Below are positions 35,942-44,064 of a DNA stretch of 64,000 nucleotides, piece after piece. Every line of letters begins with the position of its first letter. The stretch's first letter is position 1. The position numbers were made by a program, and so were the translations under genes. The notes beneath the pieces are model-generated. The model was given only the letters and a program-made list of their open reading frames with translations, was not told the origin of the DNA and ran no database searches. Source of the stretch: Flavimaribacter sp024343425 (GTDB lineage Bacteria; Pseudomonadota; Alphaproteobacteria; Rhizobiales; Rhizobiaceae); the NCBI GenBank assembly GCA_965227645.1, contig OZ245773.1:2852001-2916000 (forward strand). Direction: 5' to 3'.

Positions 35942-37903
35942 TCAGGCATTGCCGGGCGCGGGGATTTTCGCATCGCGCGCATCGCCCTGGCCGAAGACTT
36001 GAAGGAAGCCGGCGACAGCCTCCGGATCCATCGGCTCGCCAACCAGATAGCCCTGGATGACCCGGCCGCCCACGCTGGCGAGGAACTGCGCCTCTTCCTT
36101 CGTCTCGACGCCTTCGAAAACGCAGGCCATGCCCAGACTTTCGGCCAGCTCGATCATGGCGCGAACGAGTTTGAGCGCGGCGGGATCTTCGCCCAGCCCA
36201 TCCAGGAACGATTTGTCGACCTTCAGCTTGGTGATCGGCAATTGCTTGAGATAGCTGAAATTGGAATAGCCGACGCCGAAATCGTCCAGCGCGATCGGAT
36301 GACCGCATTCTGCGAGCGTTCGGAGATTGCCGCGCGCGAGCGCAAAGTCATGCATGAGCGCGGTCTCGGTGATCTCGAACTCGATTCGTCCCGGAGCGAT
36401 GCCGGAACGCTGTACAACCTCGCAGATCCGGTCGATCGTGGTCGTTGAAACGAGGTCAAGCGCCGAGAGATTGAACGAGACGGGAATCGTCTCTGACCAG
36501 TCCTTCGCATGGTCGAGCGCTTTTTCGAGCAGCGCCGGGGTGAGTCTTGAAATGAAACCGGATGTTTCGGCAATCCGGATGAACAATGAAGGCGGCGTCT
36601 CGCCAAGCAACGGACTGTTCCAGCGGGCGAGCGCTTCGAAGCCGGTCGTCTCTCCGCTCGACAGATCGATCTGCGGCTGAAACCTGACCGAGAATTCCCG
36701 ATCGATATCGGAAGCCCGCAACGCGCGCTCTATATCGAACCAGTTTTCCATTTCCTCGGCGACCCGGGGCGGAAACACGTCTCCCGCTCCTGCAGGACGT
36801 TCTTTCGCGATGGAAAGGGCGAACTCGGCGCGTTCGACCACAGATGTCGTCGTGAGATTCGGGTTCGAGCACACATAGTGGCCGGCCGACGCCGACAGCT
36901 TCACCTTGTCAGGATCGAAATGGTACTCGCCGCTCAGGGCGCTCCGCAAACGCAGCCCGAATGATTCGGGATCTGCGACGGTTTCCGGATCATCGCTGAC
37001 GACAGCGAATGCGTCTTCTCCCATGTGAGCGCAGAAATTTTCCCCGCCGACGGCCAATTGCAGGTTGGAGGCCACCTGTTTGAAAATGCCTGCGCCCGGG
37101 CAATTCCCGATACCGTCATTTGTATGCTTCAGGCCATCCAGGGTCACGATTGCGAGCAGAAACGCCTGGCCGCCCTGTATCAAGCCGTTCATTCTTCTAT
37201 CGAGTTCATGAAACAGCCGCGCCCGATTGGGAAGCCCGGTCATACTGTCGGCATCAGCCTGCCGCCACGCTTGCTTTTCCAGCCTTTCAGCTTTTTCCTG
37301 CTGTCCTCTTGCGCTCCTGCGGGAAGCGAAGACCTGCAGGAGCGCCTGTCTGGTAAGCCACCAGGCGCCGATGGACGCAACCGCCGCGCCGAGGCCGACA
37401 TATTCCAGAAAAAAACCGAGGCCATGCCCGTTGCATACAATCTGGCAGGCCATGACGCCGAGCGTCGCAGCGACGCTGAAAAGGATCTGGCGCAAACTGA
37501 CGCCGACCGAGGCGAATATCATCGCCGCCACGATGAAGTAGACCAGTTTGGCGGGATCGAAGGTCAGGTCGATCGCGATCCAGATATTTGCAATGATCGC
37601 GAGATTGGCGATGAGCCCCCATGTTTCGAGCGCGCGGAAATCAGGCGTCCGGCGGCATCGCAGAAAGCCGATCGCACCCAGCGCCGCCGCCGTGGCTCCG
37701 CCGGCGAAGAAAGGCAATCCAGGGCCGTTGCGGCAGAAGAGAAGCGCGGGGGTGAGGATACTGTAATAGAGACACGTGGCTGCTAGATATGTACGCACGA
37801 TGGGAAGGTAAACAAATGCAATATCGGACTGTTTGACGTTTGAAATAACTTTGCCTCCGTGTGCAGGCGCATACTCGGCGCCAGAAATCTGGCGCCGCTC
37901 CAT
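35942..37903 (-). CDS. Membrane c-di-GMP phosphodiesterase (degenerate GGDEF, intact EAL)
   Basis: The 653-residue protein has about six hydrophobic segments in residues 28-190, a GGDEF domain and an EAL domain. The GGDEF motif reads GEDAF (296-300), so cyclase activity is unlikely. The EAL domain keeps the catalytic set: FEALARW (423-429), the Asn of FNLSALD, EITETAL, DDFGVGYSNF, the Lys of LKVDKSFL, EGVET and the Gln of VIQGYLVGEPM. It should hydrolyse c-di-GMP. It lies 400 bp upstream of the beta-glucan operon in the same direction, and could lower the c-di-GMP that activates the synthase. GTG 37906 is the alternative start. Confidence 0.85.
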   Translation of the reverse strand: MERRQISGAEYAPAHGGKVISNVKQSDIAFVYLPIVRTYLAATCLYYSILTPALLFCRNGPGLPFFAGGATAAALGAIGFLRCRRTPDFRALETWGLIANLAIIANIWIAIDLTFDPAKLVYFIVAAMIFASVGVSLRQILFSVAATLGVMACQIVCNGHGLGFFLEYVGLGAAVASIGAWWLTRQALLQVFASRRSARGQQEKAERLEKQAWRQADADSMTGLPNRARLFHELDRRMNGLIQGGQAFLLAIVTLDGLKHTNDGIGNCPGAGIFKQVASNLQLAVGGENFCAHMGEDAFAVVSDDPETVADPESFGLRLRSALSGEYHFDPDKVKLSASAGHYVCSNPNLTTTSVVERAEFALSIAKERPAGAGDVFPPRVAEEMENWFDIERALRASDIDREFSVRFQPQIDLSSGETTGFEALARWNSPLLGETPPSLFIRIAETSGFISRLTPALLEKALDHAKDWSETIPVSFNLSALDLVSTTTIDRICEVVQRSGIAPGRIEFEITETALMHDFALARGNLRTLAECGHPIALDDFGVGYSNFSYLKQLPITKLKVDKSFLDGLGEDPAALKLVRAMIELAESLGMACVFEGVETKEEAQFLASVGGRVIQGYLVGEPMDPEAVAGFLQVFGQGDARDAKIPAPGNA

Positions 37904-38287
37904 CACCCAAGTTCAATATGTATTGGCGCGAGCTTTGTTTATCCGCTGCAGCTATCTTGACATTCCAGCTTGCACAGCCATTTTTCAGTCACAAGTTTTC
38001 CCTTAACTTAATAACAACAAACAACGTTTTGTTCCCGAGCTTCGGAATTTTCGCCGAGCAAACGAATCAAGGAATTTTTTCAGAGTTCGCAACGGAACGT
38101 GGGGTCCGGTCTTGTTTCCGACACAGTTTATTGCCATATACCGCTCATCGAACTTTTGGCCGATTGACTATGGCCCGCGTTTTCCGCGCTTGCTTTGTCT
38201 CTTCTACCCTGATTTCGACGAAACCGTTCAGGGCTGCGCCTGGCGCACTCAGGAACACGACAAGCACTTGCATAAAGGAACAACGCA
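37904..38287. other. Upstream region of cspA
   Basis: No gene is visible. It is AT-richer than average, with T-rich runs in 37970-38090, and must hold the divergent promoters of the EAL gene and cspA. Cold-shock genes usually have a long structured 5' leader, for which this space would be sufficient. Confidence 0.5.
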
Positions 38288-38497
38288 ATGGCTACAGGAA
38301 CCGTCAAATGGTTCAACACCACCAAAGGCTTTGGCTTCATTCAGCCTGACGCCGGTGGCAACGACGTCTTCGTGCATATCTCCGCAGTAGAACGCTCGGG
38401 AATGCAGTCTCTGGCTGAAGGCCAGAAGGTCAATTTCGAAGTCGTCAAGGATCAACGTTCAGGCAAGTCGGCCGCCGACAACCTCAGCGCCGCCTGA
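38288..38497 (+). CDS. cspA: Cold-shock protein
   Basis: The 69-residue single cold-shock domain has RNP-1 KGFGFI (residues 13-18) and RNP-2 VFVHIS (27-32), with TVKWFN at the start. It binds single-stranded RNA and DNA and acts as an RNA chaperone. AAGGAA lies seven bases before the ATG. A terminator hairpin follows at 38587. Confidence 0.95.
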   Translation: MATGTVKWFNTTKGFGFIQPDAGGNDVFVHISAVERSGMQSLAEGQKVNFEVVKDQRSGKSAADNLSAA

Positions 38498-38586
38498 ATG
38501 TGATTACTGTCCGCGCCTGTCGAGTCACGGATGTACTGGCAGGCAGGCGACAGGCAGAAGCGCCGCGTGAGCGGCGCAATCCGGGA

Positions 38587-38608
38587 GGCGGGCTCGTTCC
38601 CGCCTTTT
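38587..38608 (+). terminator. Intrinsic terminator after cspA
   Basis: GGCGGG (38587-38592) pairs with CCCGCC (38599-38604) around a six-base loop, followed by TTTT. A second hairpin, GCGCCGC/GCGGCGC, stands just before it (about 38558-38576). Confidence 0.7.
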
Positions 38609-38753
38609 CCGTTTTCGGGGCCTGGGACGATATGCTCCCATTGACGACGAGGCCCCGTTTTCATTCCGGCAATGCAATGTTGCGGGGGACTTGTGCGGGG
38701 TAAAGGCCGACGGTCGGCTTTTGCCTCAGGCGACGCAAACGAAAGGAGACATT

Positions 38754-38987
38754 TTGCAAATCCACGTCAGAGACAACAATATCGAGCAGGCCCTGCGCGC
38801 GCTCAAGAAAAAGATGCAGCGCGAGGGAATTTTCAGGGAGATGAAATCCCGCAGCGCGTATGAAAAGCCTTCCGAGAAGCGCGCGAGAGAAAAAGCCGAA
38901 GCCGTTCGCCGGCATCGCAAACTCACCAGAAAGCTGGCGCAGCGCGAAGGTCTCCTCCCGGGACGCCGCAAGGCGCGCGCCCGGTAA
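38754..38987 (+). CDS. rpsU: 30S ribosomal protein S21
   Basis: The 77-residue protein contains the S21 signature DNNIEQALRALKKKMQREGI, then YEKPSEKRAREKAEAVRR and a basic C-terminus. It starts at TTG 38754, five bases after a strong AAGGAG (38743-38748); no ATG fits, and the frame upstream (to 38691) lacks S21 resemblance. S21 takes part in translation initiation on the small subunit. Its place beside cspA is common in this order. Confidence 0.93.
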   Translation: MQIHVRDNNIEQALRALKKKMQREGIFREMKSRSAYEKPSEKRAREKAEAVRRHRKLTRKLAQREGLLPGRRKARAR

Positions 38988-39000
38988 CGACAAGATCGGC

Positions 39001-39050
39001 GTGAGATTGTCTGCACAACAAGCCGCGACGGCTTCAGTCGACAATCTCAC
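39001..39050. repeat. Nested perfect inverted repeats downstream of rpsU
   Basis: Outer arms GTGAGATTGTC (39001-39011) and GACAATCTCAC (39040-39050) enclose an inner hairpin AAGCCG/CGGCTT (39020-39025, 39029-39034) with a three-base loop. There is no T-tract, so it is not a standard terminator. It could be a 3' RNA structure of the rpsU transcript or a protein-binding site. Confidence 0.6.
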
Positions 39051-39718
39051 AAGCCGGATGCTGACTGGCGCGGCAACGCGAATCGATCACGCCGCGCCTA
39101 TCTGATCGCTCTCTCTCTATATAACAGCGATCCTTTTTACCGGCCTTCTTGCCTGCGGGGCACTGCAAGTCGCCAGACCGGACATCCTTTTCCACTCTCT
39201 ATATTCAATCGCTTTGCAGAGAATGCAGCTTCTTCTTCGAAACTGTAGCGATCTTCAAGCATTCACTGCGCCGCACTCTCCTGCGCACAGAGCTTTTCTC
39301 CCCGTCATTCCCTTTGCGATTCTCTGCTCTGCGAATCTCTCGGCGCGGAAGAACATGTTTTTTCGGGGGGAATCAGCCGCCGCAAGACCGTGGACGAGCG
39401 CAATAAGCCGGGCGATCTCCAAGACTCAGTCCCGCGGAAACCGCATTTCATCAACTGGAATAGCGATTCCGATGGCCGATTCCTTAAACAATCTTTAAGA
39501 GTCGCAGCGGCTGCCGGATCAAATCGTGTCTTTTTTGCAACAGACAGAATTCATCGACAGGGATTGCCGCCCGACGGGGCACATAGCAGTTGCGTGCAGA
39601 ATGGGGATGGGTATCTTCGGATTCGGAAGAGAGGCGGGTAGCCGTGGTTCTTCTTTGAGTTGGGGATGGGAAAGATAACGCTGCCCGACAGCATTTTACC
39701 CAGACCGAAATTAAAATT
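39051..39718. other. Long upstream region of porin gene A
   Basis: About 670 bp without a convincing gene; several frames of 80-95 codons overlap one another in different frames and lack family resemblance and ribosome binding sites. A long regulated leader or a small RNA would fit, but nothing specific can be shown. The region has no counterpart upstream of porin B. Confidence 0.45.
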
Positions 39719-39941
39719 TGACTGGAGGTCAGAAAATGAAAATCAAGAGCCTGCTTCTCGGCTCCGCTGCAGCACTGTTTGCAGCCTCTGGCGCATCCGC
39801 AGCCGATGCCATCATCGCTGCCGAGCCGGAACCCGTTGAATATGTCCGCGTCTGCGACGCGTTCGGCAACGGCTACTTCTACATCCCGGGCACCGAAACC
39901 TGCCTTCGCATCAGCGGTTATGTCTGGTTCCAGGTCGGCGC
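39719..39941 (+). repeat. Left copy of 223-bp near-identical porin 5' repeat
   Basis: It matches the reverse complement of 42965-43187 at 222 of 223 positions (one C/T difference in a GGCTAC/GGTTAC codon pair). It covers 17 bases before the start codon with the ribosome binding site, the signal peptide and the first 68 codons. Identity stops abruptly at both ends. Confidence 0.95.
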
Positions 39942-40869
39942 TACTGACGTTAGCTGGGATTCCACATACAGCGATACTTGGGAAAACAGCACTCGTGCTC
40001 GCGTCAACATCGACGCTCGCTCGGACACGGAATGGGGCGAACTGGCTTCCCGTATCCGTCTTCAGGGCACTTGGGGTACGAACACTGACGGTCCTGATCT
40101 GATCGACCAGGCCTGGATCCGCCTCGGCGGCCTGTTCATGGGTTACTCGGAATCCTACTGGGTAAACGCCTACAACACCGGCCCGACGAACTTCGGTTCG
40201 CACTCCTGGGACGGCATGGGTTACGGCTACCAGCAGCGTCACCAGATCGGTTACACCTTCAACACCGGCAACTTCTACATTGCTGCCTCGGTTGAAGATA
40301 ACACGCAGCTCCAGCCTGATCCCTTCAATCCTCCGACGTTTACGTCGGGTAGCTGGACGCCGAACTTTGTTGGTAAGATCGGCGGCGCACTTGGCCCGGT
40401 TAACCTCTTCGTGAAAGCTGGTTACGATGCCGACACCCAGAATGCTGGTTACGGCGCTGGCTTGGTCACGGACGTAGGCTCTGCTGGTAACTTCATCCTC
40501 TACGGTTACTACGCAGAGGGTGCGACCGCTTACGGCGGTAACAAGAGCTTTGCTCTGGACACCGGCACCGGAACTTGCTTGTTCTTCGGTGGAACAAACT
40601 GTCAGGTCACGCCTGAGTGGTCTGTCCTCGGTTCGTTCCGTTGGCAGTTCACGCCTGAGTTCTCCGCTTCTATCGGCGGTCAGTACTTCGGCGACTTCTA
40701 CTTCCCGGGCAGCACCATCAGCTCTGGCATCGACGCTTGGCAGGCTGAACTCGAACTGGTCTGGACACCGGTTACGGATTTCGAAATCCGTGCGTATGTT
40801 CAGTACTTCGACGCTGACCAGATCGGCGACGTAACGACCGGCTTCCTGCGCTTCACGCGCAGCTTCTAA
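39736..40869 (+). CDS. Outer-membrane porin A (Omp2/porin_2 family)
   Basis: The 377-residue protein has a Sec signal (cut after GASA, about residue 22), then the family start PVEYVRVCDAFGNGYFYIPG with two cysteines, a 16-strand-type beta-barrel pattern and a terminal Phe (FLRFTRSF) for barrel assembly. It forms a general diffusion pore. It is about 80% identical to porin B in blocks: identical to residue 70, then different mainly in segments that should be surface loops (residues ~70-85, 108-118, 193-212, 270-290 and 333-340). GGAGG stands before ATG 39736. A strong terminator follows. Confidence 0.95.
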   Translation: MKIKSLLLGSAAALFAASGASAADAIIAAEPEPVEYVRVCDAFGNGYFYIPGTETCLRISGYVWFQVGATDVSWDSTYSDTWENSTRARVNIDARSDTEWGELASRIRLQGTWGTNTDGPDLIDQAWIRLGGLFMGYSESYWVNAYNTGPTNFGSHSWDGMGYGYQQRHQIGYTFNTGNFYIAASVEDNTQLQPDPFNPPTFTSGSWTPNFVGKIGGALGPVNLFVKAGYDADTQNAGYGAGLVTDVGSAGNFILYGYYAEGATAYGGNKSFALDTGTGTCLFFGGTNCQVTPEWSVLGSFRWQFTPEFSASIGGQYFGDFYFPGSTISSGIDAWQAELELVWTPVTDFEIRAYVQYFDADQIGDVTTGFLRFTRSF

Positions 40870-40893
40870 GTCAGTCTGAACCACAGTCAAGGA

Positions 40894-40925
40894 AGCCCGG
40901 TAGCATCTGCTACCGGGCTTTTTTT
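40894..40925 (+). terminator. Intrinsic terminator of porin A
   Basis: AGCCCGGTAG (40894-40903) pairs perfectly with CTACCGGGCT (40910-40919) around a six-base loop, followed by seven T. Confidence 0.95.
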
Positions 40926-40986
40926 GTGCGATATGTTTGTCGCCGTGAACCGGCCATGTCCCTTTCGGACAAGGCCGGATCTTTTT

Positions 40987-41826
40987 TTAGTGGGTCATGT
41001 TGTTGAGCGCGTCAGCGCACACATCCAGATGCTTTGGCGACAAATGGGCGTAGCGCAAGGTCATGCTGAGCGTCCTGTGTCCCAGGAATTCCTGGATCCT
41101 CTTGATATCGACGCCGGACTGGGCGAGGCGTGACGCGCAGGTGTGCCGCAGCACGTGGGGCACGACTTGCGGATCATTGCGCATCGTGGTCCGGCTCTTG
41201 GCCAAATTCCAGCCGTCGCGAAATTTTGGATAGGGAATGTCCTGAAACGGACCGCAATGCGCGCGCTCCTGATCCCTCACCTCTTTGACGACACACTGAG
41301 CCCTGCGGCTGAGTGGAATGGTTCTTGGACGATGAGACTTGGTTTCCCAGAAGGTCGTATGTCCAGGCTCGATGTCGGCCCAGTTGAGTTTCAGGGCTTC
41401 GCCAATACGCGCGCCGGTTTCAGCCAGGAAGCGGGAAAGCTGCGCATACTTTCTGTCTTCCATCTCCAGCTCGCTCAGCAGATCGGCTTCCTCTTCCTGC
41501 GTAAGAAATCGAATCCGGCCATTGCGTTCCGGCAGTTTCTGGAAATCCGGAAGGTTGACGAGAAAACCGTTCTTTTGGTGCTTTCGCAGCAATTTCGAAA
41601 GACTGGCGAATTTGCGATTGATGGTCGAGTTCCTGTTTCCTTTTTTGCGGAACTCGATCGTCAAGGCGTCAAGAAGCTCGTTGTCGAACGCCCTCTGATT
41701 ATTGATAATCATAAATCGGTGCATCTCGTCGATATAGGCTCGGCAGGCCTCCTTGTGCTTGCCGGGTTCCCACAGCAAATCGCCGTAGCGCTCCCATAGA
41801 TCGAGTAGATGATAGTCCATATGCAT
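40987..41826 (-). CDS. Tyrosine recombinase between the two porin genes
   Basis: The 279-residue protein has an N-terminal SAM-like core-binding domain (residues ~1-95) and a full catalytic domain: R140 (ETGARIGEAL), K163 (TKSHRPRT), H224 and R227 (HVLRHTCAS), H250 (FLGHRTLSMT) and nucleophile Y259 (LRYAHLS). All residues needed for strand exchange are present, so it is probably active. It is shorter than phage integrases and nearer XerC/D and small inversion-type recombinases. No other mobile-element gene, excisionase or att repeat accompanies it. It is oriented towards porin A and sits between two inverted copies of a 223-bp repeat. Confidence 0.92.
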   Translation of the reverse strand: MHMDYHLLDLWERYGDLLWEPGKHKEACRAYIDEMHRFMIINNQRAFDNELLDALTIEFRKKGNRNSTINRKFASLSKLLRKHQKNGFLVNLPDFQKLPERNGRIRFLTQEEEADLLSELEMEDRKYAQLSRFLAETGARIGEALKLNWADIEPGHTTFWETKSHRPRTIPLSRRAQCVVKEVRDQERAHCGPFQDIPYPKFRDGWNLAKSRTTMRNDPQVVPHVLRHTCASRLAQSGVDIKRIQEFLGHRTLSMTLRYAHLSPKHLDVCADALNNMTH

Positions 41827-41928
41827 TTACACACTCCGCGCCTGTTGAGTTAACGACCAAGGCAATAACTTAATTAGCGGTTGTGCAAAATATGGATACG
41901 TATAATTAGTTGAAAAAAGTCACATCTG

Positions 41929-41964
41929 GAGACCCGGCAGTTTTGGCTGCCAGGTCCAAGTCTC
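41929..41964 (-). terminator. Hairpin downstream of porin B
   Basis: GAGAC/GTCTC outer arms enclose CTGGCAG/CTGCC (with a mismatch) around CCAAAA on the minus strand; a run of six T follows some 14 bases later. It is a possible terminator for porin B, weaker than that of porin A. Confidence 0.45.
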
Positions 41965-42054
41965 TTGGTGAAGACGGTTCGTTTTGGTGGGCTGTCCCGA
42001 AGCACAGCGCTATCACGTCAAACGAACTGCTCCTATGTCAGCCTTCAAGCAGGC

Positions 42055-43170
42055 TTAGAAGCTGCGCGTGAAGCGCAGGAAGCCAGTCGTGATATCGCCG
42101 ATATCATCGGAGTCGAAGTACTGAACGTAAGCACGGATTTCGAAGTCCGTGATCGGGGTCCAGACCAGTTCGAGTTCGGCCTGCCAGGCGTCAATACCAG
42201 TGCTGATATTCTGGTAGGCAGTTCCGGCCGGGTAATAGAAATCACCAAAATATTGACCACCGATCGACGCCGAGAATTCAGGCGTGAACTGCCACCGGAA
42301 CGAACCGAGGACCGACCATTCAGGCGTTACCGAACAATTTGCGAAGGAAAGTACGCCAAACAGACATTCACCGGTGGCCGTATCGGTCTTGAAGCTCTTG
42401 TTGCCGCCATATGCGGTGGCGCCGTCCGGAGCATAGTAGCCGTACAGGATGAAGTTACCGGCGGAGCCGATGTCAGTCACGAGACCCGCGCCATAACCGG
42501 CATTGCCTGTATCGTCGTCATAACCGCCCTTAACGAACACGTTAACCGGGCCGAATGCGCCACCAATCTTGCCGACGAAGTTCGGCGTCCAATCGGAATT
42601 GTCGTTGTTTTCAACAGAACCAGCGATGTAGAAATTGCCGGTGTTGAAGGTGTAACCGATCTGCTGACGCTGCTGGTAGCCGTAACCCATGCCGTCCCAG
42701 GAGTGCGAACCGAAGTTCGTCGGACCGGTGTTGTAGGCGTTTACCCAGTAGGATTCCGAATAGCCCATGAACAGGCCGCCGAGGCGAATCCATCCCTGAT
42801 CAACGCTGACAGGGCCGTCGCCATTGTCTCCGAAGGTGCCCTGGAAACGGATACGGGAAGCAAGCTCGCCCCATTCCGTGTCGGAGCGGGTGTCGAAGTT
42901 CAGTCGAGCGCGCGTGCTGTTTTCCCAGCTGTCGTCATAGCTGGAATCGTAGCTCACATTCGTTGCGCCGACCTGGAACCAGACATAACCGCTGATGCGA
43001 AGGCAGGTTTCGGTGCCCGGGATGTAGAAGTAACCGTTGCCGAACGCGTCGCAGACGCGGACATATTCAACGGGTTCCGGCTCGGCAGCGATGATGGCAT
43101 CGGCTGCGGATGCGCCAGAGGCTGCAAACAGTGCTGCAGCGGAGCCGAGAAGCAGGCTCTTGATTTTCAT
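42055..43170 (-). CDS. Outer-membrane porin B (Omp2/porin_2 family)
   Basis: The 371-residue protein has the same signal, the same first 70 residues and the same ending (FLRFTRSF) as porin A, and faces it. The differences are concentrated in presumed loops: DSSYDDS near 75, GDNGDG near 113, a deletion of about 15 residues near 195 (ENNDNSD), FGVLSFANC near 285 and PAGTAYQNIS near 330. The block from GGLFMGYSESYWVN to TGNFYIA is almost unchanged. GGAGG stands at the same spacing. Its upstream DNA beyond 43187 differs from that of porin A, so the two genes have different promoters. Confidence 0.95.
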   Translation of the reverse strand: MKIKSLLLGSAAALFAASGASAADAIIAAEPEPVEYVRVCDAFGNGYFYIPGTETCLRISGYVWFQVGATNVSYDSSYDDSWENSTRARLNFDTRSDTEWGELASRIRFQGTFGDNGDGPVSVDQGWIRLGGLFMGYSESYWVNAYNTGPTNFGSHSWDGMGYGYQQRQQIGYTFNTGNFYIAGSVENNDNSDWTPNFVGKIGGAFGPVNVFVKGGYDDDTGNAGYGAGLVTDIGSAGNFILYGYYAPDGATAYGGNKSFKTDTATGECLFGVLSFANCSVTPEWSVLGSFRWQFTPEFSASIGGQYFGDFYYPAGTAYQNISTGIDAWQAELELVWTPITDFEIRAYVQYFDSDDIGDITTGFLRFTRSF

Positions 43171-43187
43171 TTTCTGACCTCCAGTCA
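42965..43187 (-). repeat. Right copy of 223-bp near-identical porin 5' repeat
   Basis: This is the inverted partner of 39719-39941 (222 of 223 identical, no gaps). The two copies flank 3.0 kb that holds both porin bodies and the recombinase. Confidence 0.95.
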
Positions 43188-43337
43188 GAATATGGAAACC
43201 TGCTGCATTATCTTTATAAATAATTGTTTTTAAATGGTTTTTCTATGTTCCGGTTTCAAAAGGATAATCTTTTGGCGATTTTTCACACCTGCAAAAAGCC
43301 CGCCAGGGACGCCAATCGCGCGTGTTCGGGACTGGAA

Positions 43338-43679
43338 TCAGTCGCCAAAAGCGTTTTGAAGTCTCAATTGGCTTGCGAAATCCCCGAATTCGGTATCGCC
43401 GCGGCTGTCGAACTGGAGGCCCGCGCGGCTGCCCGTCTCGCCGCCGCCAGACCGGCTCGACGTCCCGAACTGGGTTGACACATAACCGCTGACGCGAAGG
43501 CAGGTGTTCGTGCCCGGAACCAGCGCATAGCCTTCGCCATAGGAAGCACAAACGCTGTTATCTTCCTCATAATCAAAGGACTCGAGGGAATCGAAGGTCA
43601 ATTCCTCGTCCGCGAAAGCGTTGGAACAGCTCAAAACACCCAATGTCAAAACGGCCGCAGAGAGAGATTTCGTAAGCAT
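43338..43679 (-). CDS. Truncated porin-like secreted protein (113 aa)
   Basis: It has a signal peptide (MLTKSLSAAVLTLGVLSCSN, cut after AFA) and then the beginning of a porin: VCASYGEGYALVPGTNTCLR and VSGYV, ending GDTEFGDFASQLRLQNAFGD before the stop. This corresponds to about the first 115 residues of the neighbouring porins at roughly 40% identity, and no barrel follows. The 3' end falls next to porin B's promoter region. It may be a relic of a third porin or a genuine small family; the intact signal and start favour expression. Confidence 0.65.
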   Translation of the reverse strand: MLTKSLSAAVLTLGVLSCSNAFADEELTFDSLESFDYEEDNSVCASYGEGYALVPGTNTCLRVSGYVSTQFGTSSRSGGGETGSRAGLQFDSRGDTEFGDFASQLRLQNAFGD

Positions 43680-43797
43680 ACCACGCCTTTCGCCGAGACC
43701 GCCCGTCCGGCGAGACGGGCCAGGATCCTTGTGAAAGACAATGCGCGGAGATTCTGGTGATTTCAAGTCCACCGGCCGGATTGGAGGCCTGCGCCCG

Positions 43798-44064
43798 TCA
43801 GTGCATCGTCATCCATTCGCGCGCAGAACGCAGCGCGGAAGCGAGTTCGCCCTTGCTCATGGTTTTCGCCAGATCGGCGCGCAACTCCGCAGCCTTTTCC
43901 GAGCCCTTGATAGCTGCGATGTTGAACCATTTGTGGGCTGCGACGTAGTCCAGCGGACAATCGCGACCGATCGCATACATCATTCCCATTTCACAGAAAA
44001 TATCGGCTTCCGCCTTGCCGCCTGCCACTGCCAGCTGCTGATCGAGCATTTCGTAACGCGCCAT
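43798..44064 (-). CDS. Small Sel1-repeat-like protein of Rhizobiales
   Basis: The 88-residue protein (EADIFCEMGMMYAIGRDCPL, then DYVAAHKWFNIAAIKGSEKA) contains one and a half Sel1 repeats and ends ALRSAREWMTMH. It is a recognisable, short conserved protein of this order with no known function; Sel1 repeats usually mediate protein contacts. Confidence 0.8.
   Translation of the reverse strand: MARYEMLDQQLAVAGGKAEADIFCEMGMMYAIGRDCPLDYVAAHKWFNIAAIKGSEKAAELRADLAKTMSKGELASALRSAREWMTMH

Noticed and set aside
39149..39641. Several frames of 80-95 codons upstream of porin A
   Set aside because: They overlap in different frames, lack ribosome binding sites and resemble no family; the region is better read as untranslated.
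41965..43233. Long plus-strand frame over porin B, and its counterpart 39484-40890 over porin A
   Set aside because: Both are antisense shadows; they resemble each other only because the two porin genes do.
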